Origin: an uncultured Granulosicoccaceae bacterium
Lineage (GTDB): Bacteria; Pseudomonadota; Gammaproteobacteria; Granulosicoccales; Granulosicoccaceae
NCBI GenBank assembly: GCA_937922675.1
Contig: CALAJN010000017.1
Span: 25,428-89,427, forward strand
Length of the DNA: 64,000 nt
Direction of reading: 5' to 3'
The notes beneath the pieces were generated by a model. The model worked only from the letters and a program-made list of their open reading frames with translations. It did not search any database and was not told where the DNA came from. Shown here in pieces: positions 19,671-27,886 of the stretch (the first letter of the stretch is position 1; each line of letters starts with the position of its first letter). Made by a program: the position numbers and the translations under genes.

Positions 19671-20420
19671 ATGACAGAACTGCCGCGATCGCCCCGAGGT
19701 GAAGCAACGATTGCCACCGCGTCGGTGCCGGATGATCTGGATCTTGATCGGACCATCCGACCGGGTCTGGACATTCTGGCCAACGAGATAGTGATCGCCC
19801 TGAAAAAGCGCACACGTTTCTGTCGCAACTTGCCTGTCTATGCGACGGGGCTGGTCAATCAAGACGCCGCCATCTCGCTGCTTGATCACACGCTAGGTGC
19901 GGTAGAGCAAGTTCATGCGGGTCTCGGGCGCTATACCTTCGCCACCCAGGATGCCTTCACCGAGGTCAGTCATGTAACACCGGTAATCAAGCGTGTTCCG
20001 CCGCCAACGGGTTTACGCAATATCGCGGTCTCGGTCGGGCCACGTGTGCAAGCCTTCTATCTCGATTGGGTCGGTCGCGTGTGTCCGCCAGGCGATGAGC
20101 CCAATACCTATGGCGAGACGGTCACCGCTGATGCTGCAGCCCTGATGGCCATACTTGAGCGCGTCAACCTCGGGCGATCAGTTGCCGAGTCAAAGTATCT
20201 TGAGCTGACCGAGGAGTTCCATCACTGTGCCGGAGACCGCGAAGGGATGCGTGCCCTGCTGGTCAGGCGTGACCGCGAGCGTGCCGTGATTGAATTGGCC
20301 ACCCGACTCGCTGAGCGTTATGAATTGCCCACCGATACCGTGATCCCGGTATTTGAGTTCATGATTGGCGTGACCGTTGATATCGAGCTGGACTATCTGG
20401 CGGCGCGCGTGGACAGTTGA
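19671..20420 (+). CDS. Chorismate-mutase-like (AroQ fold) protein, possibly two-domain
   Basis: A 249-residue soluble protein. Its last third looks like an AroQ-type chorismate mutase: ILERVNLGRSVAESKY supplies Arg and Lys at the positions of the E. coli catalytic Arg28/Lys39, RRDRERAVIEL supplies the Asp-Arg-Glu cluster, and FEFMIGVTVDIELDYL ends the helical domain. The N-terminal part (TIRPGLDILANEIVIALKKRTRF) resembles the first helix of the same fold, so this may be a duplicated or rearranged mutase. Activity is not established. It is divergent from the HCCA isomerase gene and precedes an unknown lipoprotein gene. Confidence 0.5.
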   Translation: MTELPRSPRGEATIATASVPDDLDLDRTIRPGLDILANEIVIALKKRTRFCRNLPVYATGLVNQDAAISLLDHTLGAVEQVHAGLGRYTFATQDAFTEVSHVTPVIKRVPPPTGLRNIAVSVGPRVQAFYLDWVGRVCPPGDEPNTYGETVTADAAALMAILERVNLGRSVAESKYLELTEEFHHCAGDREGMRALLVRRDRERAVIELATRLAERYELPTDTVIPVFEFMIGVTVDIELDYLAARVDS

Positions 20421-20582
20421 GCGCCTGCAAACTGTGCAGTGGTTCGCGGCAGATGTGAGAACCGTGTCGTGTTAGGCATCCGGTGTGTTCCTGATTGCCT
20501 GTGAGGTGTCGCTACCACCGATGAGGCTGAGTGCCGCTGGGAGATTGCCCTCGGCACGGACAGCGCATCCGTGACGGTTTAC

Positions 20583-21884
20583 ATGATCAGTACCCGATCA
20601 ACTTGCTCCTTCTTTGCCCGAACAAGGGCTCTGGCCACAACGGCCATAGCCGGATTGGGTCTGTTGCTCGGTGCTTGTGCATCCTCACCGCTCCAACCAG
20701 AAGCTCCCGTAAACAACTACTGGGTCATCGATCGGGTAGTGAACACCGACACGTCGATGATCACCCTGTTTGATCCCCTGGATCTGCAGCATCACACCGC
20801 TGATCCCGACGACTGGTATCACTACGATTTCGCGTTTCTCGATGACATGGCGTCCGGCAGATTTGTCGCCCTTAGCACCGCTTCCAATGGTCATTACTGG
20901 GTGCGTTTGACCGATGCGCCCTTGTCGACTGAACAACGAGCGCTGGCAGGCCCAAGTGCCAAACTGCGGTTGCGTGTTCTAAATGAACGTCTTCTGTTAT
21001 CCGGTGGGTCTGCCTGGCCCTCCATCAACCGCCCGCTTCAGGTTGCCCTGCGCGCAGCAGAAAGTGAGGAACATTGGCTGGATATGCCAAACGGTGATTA
21101 CGAAGTTACGGTCACAGCGCTGGATTCGGTCGGGTTGGATATCCCGGACTACATTCTGCAACTGGAGCGCGTGTTCACGATTACCGATGTTGAGCATGCG
21201 CCCGGCATACCGCATGTCACACCGACGCAGGAGGTTGCCGGTGTTGCCGGTGTCAATGCTGGCGGAGTTACATTTCTGGAACGCTGTGGCGCGATACCGC
21301 GAGAGGCCGAGTTCGCTCCGCTGTTGAGCAGATCCTTGCCCTTGCCTGGCGCAAGTGCCGAGATTGAAGTGTCGCCCGTCCTGTTTAGAAGAGGGAAGGC
21401 CTTGCTTGCCGCTGGTGAGCCTGCTGACCTGCCGATTGTGGTGGCTCGCGAAGCCTCCATTGGCACGCTGGGTGTCTTTGTGCAACCACGTGATTGGTTG
21501 TCAACCAGTACCGACAAATGGGGTAGGGCCATTCAGACAACGCATGCTCACGTACTGTGTGCCGTACGTATCGATGGATCCGAGTCGGGCATGAACGGTC
21601 TTAGGGTTGCCATAAGCGCGGCGCCCGTGTCCTTTGATACCTTGCCGCGCGCCATGGCGCAGGAGCTCAGACGTCAGTTTGATACCTGGCTACGAGTGTC
21701 AAATAATCCGGCCCATCGTTTTACCAGTGGTTACGTGAAAAGAGCCAGAGATCACCGCTCACTCGTCCTTGGCATCATGCAGCAGCTGGACCTGCCGGCA
21801 ACAGAGGTAGAGACCCTGTTGCTGATGGACAATGAGTCGCGCGCTCGCGATCTGATCGAGCGTATGCGCGAGCAGCTAATCTAA
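20583..21884 (+). CDS. Unrecognised lipoprotein
   Basis: A 433-residue protein with an N-terminal hydrophobic segment and lipobox LLLGAC (Cys about residue 32 from this ATG), then SSPLQPE, so probably anchored to the outer membrane because no Asp follows the Cys. The mature part is mostly beta-like with regularly spaced hydrophobic strands. The end (residues about 360-433) is helical, with FTSGYVKRARDHRSLVLGIMQQLDLP and a final MDNESRARDLIERMREQLI. I do not recognise the family. An in-frame GTG four codons upstream is an alternative start. Downstream comes an AT-rich gap and a cyclic-di-GMP enzyme gene. Confidence 0.7.
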   Translation: MISTRSTCSFFARTRALATTAIAGLGLLLGACASSPLQPEAPVNNYWVIDRVVNTDTSMITLFDPLDLQHHTADPDDWYHYDFAFLDDMASGRFVALSTASNGHYWVRLTDAPLSTEQRALAGPSAKLRLRVLNERLLLSGGSAWPSINRPLQVALRAAESEEHWLDMPNGDYEVTVTALDSVGLDIPDYILQLERVFTITDVEHAPGIPHVTPTQEVAGVAGVNAGGVTFLERCGAIPREAEFAPLLSRSLPLPGASAEIEVSPVLFRRGKALLAAGEPADLPIVVAREASIGTLGVFVQPRDWLSTSTDKWGRAIQTTHAHVLCAVRIDGSESGMNGLRVAISAAPVSFDTLPRAMAQELRRQFDTWLRVSNNPAHRFTSGYVKRARDHRSLVLGIMQQLDLPATEVETLLLMDNESRARDLIERMREQLI

Positions 21885-22035
21885 GGCCGGGTGGATTGTG
21901 CTGCTTGACGTAGCGATAGCCGCAAGACGTTGATTTATATAGTATAAAAACCACTGTTGGAGTGGGCCTGCGAGTCTGCGTGCAGCCGATCCTGTCCTAT
22001 ACTCAACATCCTTTGGCTGGTGTCGGGTTTTTCAC

Positions 22036-24609
22036 ATGAGTGTGCTCAGTCGCAAAGCGTCGGCTCGCGCCGCAGCGGTACCTGCGAACACCGCCGGTTC
22101 GATCAGTCCTGAGCGCGCACTCGGGATCGATGCCGAGCGTGTTGCGCTTAAGGATGATCATCTGGTCTATCGAGCCTGCTCGATGGCCTTTGCCGAATCC
22201 ATAGGTAAACAGTCCCCCGAGCAAGTCATCGGAAAAACCGATTTCGATCTGTTCCCGGGGGATGTTGCACGCGAGCAAATGAGCCTCGACAGTCGCACGG
22301 TATACACACGCCAGGCGGACATCGGCTCGATTGATCTAGGTGGCGGGCAACAAGCGATGATCATACGTGCGCCCGTGTTCGCCCGCGATGGCAGCGTGCG
22401 CGGTGTCGACCTGCGCCTTCTCGGTGGACCGCCGGTGACCGCCATGAAGTCAGCACTGAGCGTGGACTTTGAAACTCTGGACAGTGAAGGTCTACAAGGC
22501 AGTCTCGTGATGTCCGGGCGTGACATCCTGTTTGCCAATGCTCGTGCGGCCGAGGTGTTTGGTTTCGGTAACCCGGACATCCTCGTGGATCACGGTCAGG
22601 TCGGAGATCTGTTTGATGAAGGTGAGCGGGCACGTATTGCGGACTATACGGCGCGCTCGCTGAACCCGGCTGCTGCCAACACCGAGAGTGACATGCTGGT
22701 GGCAGCGCAAGGTCGGGACGGCACGCCAGTTCGCTTGTTGGGACGAGTCCTGATGGTGCAGTGGGGCAATCGTCGGGTTACCTTGTTCTCCTTCGTGGAT
22801 GTCACTCGCATCCTTGAGCCCACGGCCTCACCAACTGTGCCGATGGCAGCGTCGTCAAACCTGTCGACTCTGGCACGCCGCGCGACCGCTGTCGCTCAGT
22901 CCACCGCTCAGGATGACAACACAGCGCGCGAGATGGCTGAGCTTCGCGCAACAGCGCGGCGGTTCAAACACTATGCGAGCGCTGCAGCCGATTTCTTCTG
23001 GGAAACCGATGATGCTCTGGCGTTTCGTCGCGTGTCCCCCGACTTTGCGCGCGTTTTGGGTGTGCCCGTGGAGCACCTGACCGGGCGGACTCATCGCCAG
23101 TTGACCGAGCATCCGTCCAATGCAGAAGACGAATCAAGCTGGCGAGAATTGCTGGACCGCCTCGCAGCCCGTGAACAGTTCAGCGACGTCGAATTTCGTT
23201 GGAACGTCAATGGCGATGCACGCGTCATTCGCTACAGCGGCGTTCCGGTCATGGAGAACGATCACTTCACTGGTTATCGCGGCGTAGGACGTGATGTCAC
23301 CGCTGCTACGCGTCAGGCCGAGGCCACGGCGTATCACGCTAACCACGACGCGCTTACAGGGCTTGCCAACCGCCGGCATTTTGAGAGTGTTGTTGGGGAT
23401 GCGCTCGCAGCTGCTTCGCATGAGCGTCGTACTCACGCCCTCTGCTACATGGATCTGGACAACTTCAAGCCAGTCAACGATACCTGTGGACACCAGGCAG
23501 GCGATGAGTTGCTGCGCCAGCTTAGTCGCTTGTTTGATGACCTGGTGCGCAAGAGTGATGTTCTCGCGCGTTTGGGTGGTGATGAGTTTGGCGTATTTCT
23601 TTTCGACTGCGAGGTCGCACAAGCGCTCAAACTGGCTAACCAGATACGCAGTGAAGTCGAAGGCTTTCAGTTTCTCTGGGAGGACACCGCCTTTCAGGTG
23701 GGTGTGAGTATCGGCCTTGTCCTGGTCGATGATCGTTGGGAGAGTACGGACTCCTTGTTCAGCGCCGCTGACGCTGCCTGCTATATCGCCAAGAACGAAG
23801 GTCGTAATCGCGTCAGTGTGTATCGGGAAGGTGAAGGCAATGCCAGTAACCGCCAGGTCGCAACACATTGGGTCGAGGAAATCGAAGCGGCGCTGCTCGA
23901 GAAGCGTATCCATGTCGCGGCGCAACGCATTGAGCCTCTTCATCGTCAGCCAGACGGCGTGCGTTATGAAATGCTGATGCGTCTGGAAATGCGGGACGGA
24001 AGCTATGTGACACCGCGTTCTTTTTTGCCGTCGGCAGATCGCTATGGCTTGTCAGCTGCACTCGATGAGCGTGTGTTTGATCTGACACTCACCTGGCTTG
24101 AGGGAAATCCGCAAGTGCTGCACGATGCGCGTAGCGTATCGCTCAACCTTGCTTCCGGGACCTTCACTCAGAGCGCAGCTGCAGATCGGTTGCTGGAGCG
24201 TATTAGCGCAAGCGTTGTGCCTGCAGAAAAACTCTGTTTTGAACTGACAGAGACCGCGACCATCGCAAATCTGTCAACAGCCTCTGACTTCATGCATCGC
24301 TTGGCAACCATCGGCTGCAGGTTCTGCATAGATGATTTTGGCTCTGGCTTGTCATCTTTTACGTGGCTGCGAAAGCTACCAGTGGATTTCTTGAAGATCG
24401 ACGGGTTGCTGGTCAAGGATATGCTGGACGATCCTGTTGATATGACATTGGTGAGAGCCATCAGCGACATCAGCAAATCAATGGGTAAGCGAACTGTTGC
24501 TGAATGTGTCGAATCTCCACGCTTGCTCAACGCCGTGCGCGATGCCGGAATTGACTTCGCGCAAGGCTTTCATATTGGTGAGCCAGAGTTGGTGCGTATC
24601 GAGAATTGA
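22036..24609 (+). CDS. PAS-PAS-PAS-GGDEF-EAL cyclic-di-GMP signalling protein
   Basis: An 857-residue protein with no membrane segment. Three PAS-like regions lie at about residues 40-130, 150-260 and 310-425 (the last ends YRGVGRDVT). The diguanylate cyclase domain has an intact RLGGDEF at 512-518. The phosphodiesterase domain follows from about 620, with EML in place of EAL at 645-647 but with the downstream Arg kept, ELTETA, and DDFGSG at 766-771. Both activities are therefore possible. The 150 bp upstream contain an AT-rich island (around 21935-21950) that may be the promoter, but I could not fit a convincing -35/-10 pair. Confidence 0.93.
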   Translation: MSVLSRKASARAAAVPANTAGSISPERALGIDAERVALKDDHLVYRACSMAFAESIGKQSPEQVIGKTDFDLFPGDVAREQMSLDSRTVYTRQADIGSIDLGGGQQAMIIRAPVFARDGSVRGVDLRLLGGPPVTAMKSALSVDFETLDSEGLQGSLVMSGRDILFANARAAEVFGFGNPDILVDHGQVGDLFDEGERARIADYTARSLNPAAANTESDMLVAAQGRDGTPVRLLGRVLMVQWGNRRVTLFSFVDVTRILEPTASPTVPMAASSNLSTLARRATAVAQSTAQDDNTAREMAELRATARRFKHYASAAADFFWETDDALAFRRVSPDFARVLGVPVEHLTGRTHRQLTEHPSNAEDESSWRELLDRLAAREQFSDVEFRWNVNGDARVIRYSGVPVMENDHFTGYRGVGRDVTAATRQAEATAYHANHDALTGLANRRHFESVVGDALAAASHERRTHALCYMDLDNFKPVNDTCGHQAGDELLRQLSRLFDDLVRKSDVLARLGGDEFGVFLFDCEVAQALKLANQIRSEVEGFQFLWEDTAFQVGVSIGLVLVDDRWESTDSLFSAADAACYIAKNEGRNRVSVYREGEGNASNRQVATHWVEEIEAALLEKRIHVAAQRIEPLHRQPDGVRYEMLMRLEMRDGSYVTPRSFLPSADRYGLSAALDERVFDLTLTWLEGNPQVLHDARSVSLNLASGTFTQSAAADRLLERISASVVPAEKLCFELTETATIANLSTASDFMHRLATIGCRFCIDDFGSGLSSFTWLRKLPVDFLKIDGLLVKDMLDDPVDMTLVRAISDISKSMGKRTVAECVESPRLLNAVRDAGIDFAQGFHIGEPELVRIEN

Positions 24610-24626
24610 TGCCTACACGGATTTTT

Positions 24627-26876
24627 CTAGTGAGCGTCAGGTGAGGGCACCGGCATATCCGGTGCCGGCTTGCCACGACGCCAGGTGTGGAAACGCTCCA
24701 GCCAGGCGAGTACCTTCTCAGGCTTGTTAGCACGCTTCCAGTTACCTGCCACATACTTGTTGGACTCAGCAAGTGTCGGGTAGATATGGATCGTGCCGAG
24801 GATCTTGTTCAGACCAAGCTTGTGTTTCATGGCCAAGACATACTCAGCAATCAAATCGCCTGCGTGCTCGCCCGCTATCGTCACGCCAAGGATCTTGTCC
24901 TTGCCCGGAACGGTCAGGACTTTTACGAAGCCATGCGCCGATGAATCAGCGATAGCTCGATCCAGGTCATCGATCCCGTAGGTCGTCAGCTCGTAGGGGA
25001 TGTTTTGCTCGCGTGCGTCTGTCTCGTTGAGTCCGACGCGTGCGACCTCGGGATCGGTGAAGGTCGCCCATGGGATAACGCGATAGTCCACCTTGAAGGA
25101 CTTGATTGCGCCAAAAAGAGAGTTAACGGCGGCATACCAAGCTTGGTGCGCAGCGGTATGCGTGAACTGATAGGGTCCAGCCACATCACCCACTGCATAG
25201 ATGTTGGGGAAGGAGGTCTGCAATTGCTCATTGGTGGTGATAGTGCCGCGCGCGCCCACTTCGATACCCAATTCCTGAAGGCCGAAGCCTTCCGTGCGTG
25301 GTTTGCGGCCCACGGCCACGATGATTTCGTCAAAGCCCAGTCGAATGGTTTCGCCGTCGCGTTCGCACACCAGCGTGTATTCTCCGCCTTCGGACTCCAC
25401 CGCTACGGCGTTGGTACCGGTCATGACGTTGATGCCTTCTTCACGAAAGCGCTGGGTAACCAGTTCGCTGACGTCCTCGTCCTCGCGACCCATGATGCGG
25501 GCCTCGCGTTCAACCTGTGTAACCTCACTACCGAGCCGGGCAAACGCCTGTGTGAGTTCGCTGCCGATTGGACCACCGCCGAGCACGATCATGCGCTTGG
25601 GCAACTTGGTCATCTCCCAAAGGTTGTCGCTGGTGCGGTAGGGAACATCAGCAAGCCCCGGGATAGGGGGTACGAAGGGCATCGCACCTGTCGCGATAAC
25701 GATATTGCGTGTGGTCAACGTTCGCCCGTCCACCTCGACGGTCCACGGTGAGGTGATACGTCCTTCGCCCTGGATGACATCGACACCGAGATCACGATAG
25801 CGCTCCGGGGAGTCGTGCGGCTCGATCTTGGCAATGATGTCGTGTACGCGCTGCATGGTACGTGCAAAGTCAATCTCGCCGGTGGCCGACGCCACTCCAT
25901 ACTTCTCACCGTTTTTGATATTACTCATCAGCTTGCCGGTACGAATGAGGGCCTTGGAGGGCACACATCCTGTGTTGAGACAGTCACCGCCCATGCGGTG
26001 TTTCTCGATCAATGAAACCTTGGCATTGACTGCTGCGCCAATGTAGGCCGTGACCAAGCCACCTGAGCCTGCTCCCAACACGACGATGTCACGGTCAAAG
26101 CTCTCTGGCTTTTCCCAGTTCTGATACACCTTGCGGGCTTTTATCATGTCAACGATTTTCTTGGCAATTAGAGGAAAGATGCCGAGCAAGGCAAACGAGA
26201 GCAGCAGCCCCGGAGAGACAATACCCGCAAGACTATCGATCTGGGCGAGCTGGGTGCCTGCGTTCACGTACACCGCCGTGCCCAGCAGCATACCAATCTG
26301 GCTTACCAGATAGAAGGTACCCACCTTGATGCGTGTCAAGCCCATGAGCAGATTGACCAGAAAGAACGGGAATATCGGTACGAGGCGAACCGTGAAAAGA
26401 TAGAAGGCGCCGTCTCTGTCAATGTTGTCGTTAAAGGTCTTTATCTTGTCACCAAAACGAGACTCGACCGAGCTGCGCAACAGATACCGTGAGGCTAGAA
26501 AGGCAAGTGTTGCCCCTATCGTTGATGCAAAGGAGACTAGTAACAAGCCTGGGAGCAGACCGAACAGCGCGCCTGCCGCGAGCGTCAGGATCGCAGCGCC
26601 AGGCAGCGAAAGCGCAGCAACGGCGATGTACAAAAAGAAGAATCCCGCAAGCATTAAAATCGGCTGTTCGGCGTAGAAAGTATCAAGCGCTGCCTGCTGG
26701 CTCTTCAGATAATCAAGACTGAAGTACTGCCCCAGGTCGAAAGCAAAGAAACTGACGATCAACGCAATGATGGTTGCGAAGACAAGATTACGTGTGGTCA
26801 TCAGCTTTTTTGCCGTATCGGATGAGAGGGGCAGGCCTGGGTGAGCTGCGTCGTGTGAGGTTGTGTCTGTGTCCAT
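24627..26876 (-). CDS. VTT-domain membrane protein fused to a mercuric-reductase-like flavoprotein disulfide reductase
   Basis: A 749-residue fusion. Residues about 30-250 form a TVP38/TMEM64 (VTT/SNARE-associated) membrane domain, with PGAAILTLAAGALFG and the conserved VRLVPIFPFFLVNLLMG. From about 265 a class I pyridine nucleotide-disulfide oxidoreductase begins: VVLGAGSGGLVTAYIGA (FAD), the redox pair in GGDCLNTGCVPSKALI, GGGPIGSELTQAFARLG for NAD(P)H, and YAVGDVAG. The dimer-interface His-Glu pair is in HIYPTLAE. No MerR-type C-terminal Cys pair is present, so mercury reduction is unlikely. Membrane-linked quinone or thiol redox chemistry is an inference. Confidence 0.92.
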   Translation of the reverse strand: MDTDTTSHDAAHPGLPLSSDTAKKLMTTRNLVFATIIALIVSFFAFDLGQYFSLDYLKSQQAALDTFYAEQPILMLAGFFFLYIAVAALSLPGAAILTLAAGALFGLLPGLLLVSFASTIGATLAFLASRYLLRSSVESRFGDKIKTFNDNIDRDGAFYLFTVRLVPIFPFFLVNLLMGLTRIKVGTFYLVSQIGMLLGTAVYVNAGTQLAQIDSLAGIVSPGLLLSFALLGIFPLIAKKIVDMIKARKVYQNWEKPESFDRDIVVLGAGSGGLVTAYIGAAVNAKVSLIEKHRMGGDCLNTGCVPSKALIRTGKLMSNIKNGEKYGVASATGEIDFARTMQRVHDIIAKIEPHDSPERYRDLGVDVIQGEGRITSPWTVEVDGRTLTTRNIVIATGAMPFVPPIPGLADVPYRTSDNLWEMTKLPKRMIVLGGGPIGSELTQAFARLGSEVTQVEREARIMGREDEDVSELVTQRFREEGINVMTGTNAVAVESEGGEYTLVCERDGETIRLGFDEIIVAVGRKPRTEGFGLQELGIEVGARGTITTNEQLQTSFPNIYAVGDVAGPYQFTHTAAHQAWYAAVNSLFGAIKSFKVDYRVIPWATFTDPEVARVGLNETDAREQNIPYELTTYGIDDLDRAIADSSAHGFVKVLTVPGKDKILGVTIAGEHAGDLIAEYVLAMKHKLGLNKILGTIHIYPTLAESNKYVAGNWKRANKPEKVLAWLERFHTWRRGKPAPDMPVPSPDAH

Positions 26877-26985
26877 ACAACGAGTATCGGACCGCAGTCT
26901 TATGCAAGCTTTGTTGGGTCTTTACAGCGCCGTATGTTTGCTGGCCAACGCGCGTCCTGTGCGAGTGCATTCGCTCATGGGATCA

Positions 26986-27801
26986 CTAGCGCCAGCCCCG
27001 CGCTTTTCGGATGGTCTCCCACGCCTTTTGAATGGTCTGCGCTCGTTCATTGGCCATTTCAATCATTTCCGGGGGCAAGCCCTGAGACACCAGCTTGTCC
27101 GGATGATGTTCACTCATCAACCTTCGCCAAGCGGACTTGACTGTCTCACGCCCGTCCGAGGAGCTAACCCCAAGGACCTCGTAGGCTGCGTCGAGCGCCT
27201 GCTGCGGCGATTCCTGCCTGTAATCGCTAGTGCCTGATGATGCCCGATCCCGCCCCTGGCGCACCAGAACCTCTAGACGCCGGTAGAGAAACTCGGGAAT
27301 CCCGAAACGCTCGGCTATGGTGAGTAGCAGACGTTCCTCGGCCGGGTCGATATCGCCGTCTGCGAGCGCCGCCTGAACTTGAATCTCGAGAAAGGCAATC
27401 AGCAGATTCGGTTGACGAGTGGCCGCTGCTCGCACTTGCTCGAGTGTGCCCTCAAGATCGAAGTCGGGCTCTTTGCCTGAGTTGAAGCGCGCAATCGCCT
27501 CGCGACGTTTATCTGCATCGAGCCGCATCTGGCGCATGAGAGCCTCCGCCAGCGCAATCTCGCTCGCATCCACCCGTCCGTCGGCCTTGGCCACGTGGCC
27601 CATCACAGCGAAGCTGCAGTCGAAAAAAGCGGTCTGAGTGGCTGCAGCCTGCTCCGGCGGGATAGTATTGCGGCTGTCCAGAACCTCGTTCTGCAGACGA
27701 CGAGCCAGATAAGCGCCAGCAAATGCGCCAATCAGCCCAGTGATCAAGCCATAGGCAGAACCGAGTTGAAAACCGATGAAGGCACCAATAAAAGAGAGAA
27801 T
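26986..27801 (-). CDS. djlA: Membrane-anchored co-chaperone DjlA, apparently starting at ATT
   Basis: Three parts of DjlA are present: an N-terminal Gly/Ala-rich membrane helix (FIGAFIGFQLGSAYGL...), a TerB-like middle (AVMGHVAKADGRVDASEIALAE and the second QAALADGDIDPAEERLLL) and a C-terminal J domain with the HPD tripeptide in MSEHHPDKLVSQGL. The first canonical start in frame is a TTG at 27747, which would cut the membrane helix. Reading back to the in-frame TAG there is no ATG, GTG or TTG, but an ATT at 27801 lies six bases after GGGAG and gives 271 residues, the length of E. coli DjlA. It is divergent from recJ. Confidence 0.85.
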   Translation of the reverse strand: MLSFIGAFIGFQLGSAYGLITGLIGAFAGAYLARRLQNEVLDSRNTIPPEQAAATQTAFFDCSFAVMGHVAKADGRVDASEIALAEALMRQMRLDADKRREAIARFNSGKEPDFDLEGTLEQVRAAATRQPNLLIAFLEIQVQAALADGDIDPAEERLLLTIAERFGIPEFLYRRLEVLVRQGRDRASSGTSDYRQESPQQALDAAYEVLGVSSSDGRETVKSAWRRLMSEHHPDKLVSQGLPPEMIEMANERAQTIQKAWETIRKARGWR

Positions 27802-27886
27802 GGGGGGCTCCCGGTTGCGACACTATTGAGGGCTACAGACTACCAGCGAGTCATCGTGGTTCGCTTGTCTTGCGAGACTTGTACTC

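Noticed and set aside
23134..23943. 269-codon minus-strand open frame
   Set aside because: Antisense to the GGDEF domain; no motif of its own.
25005..25751. 248-codon plus-strand open frame
   Set aside because: Antisense to the flavoprotein part of the VTT fusion.
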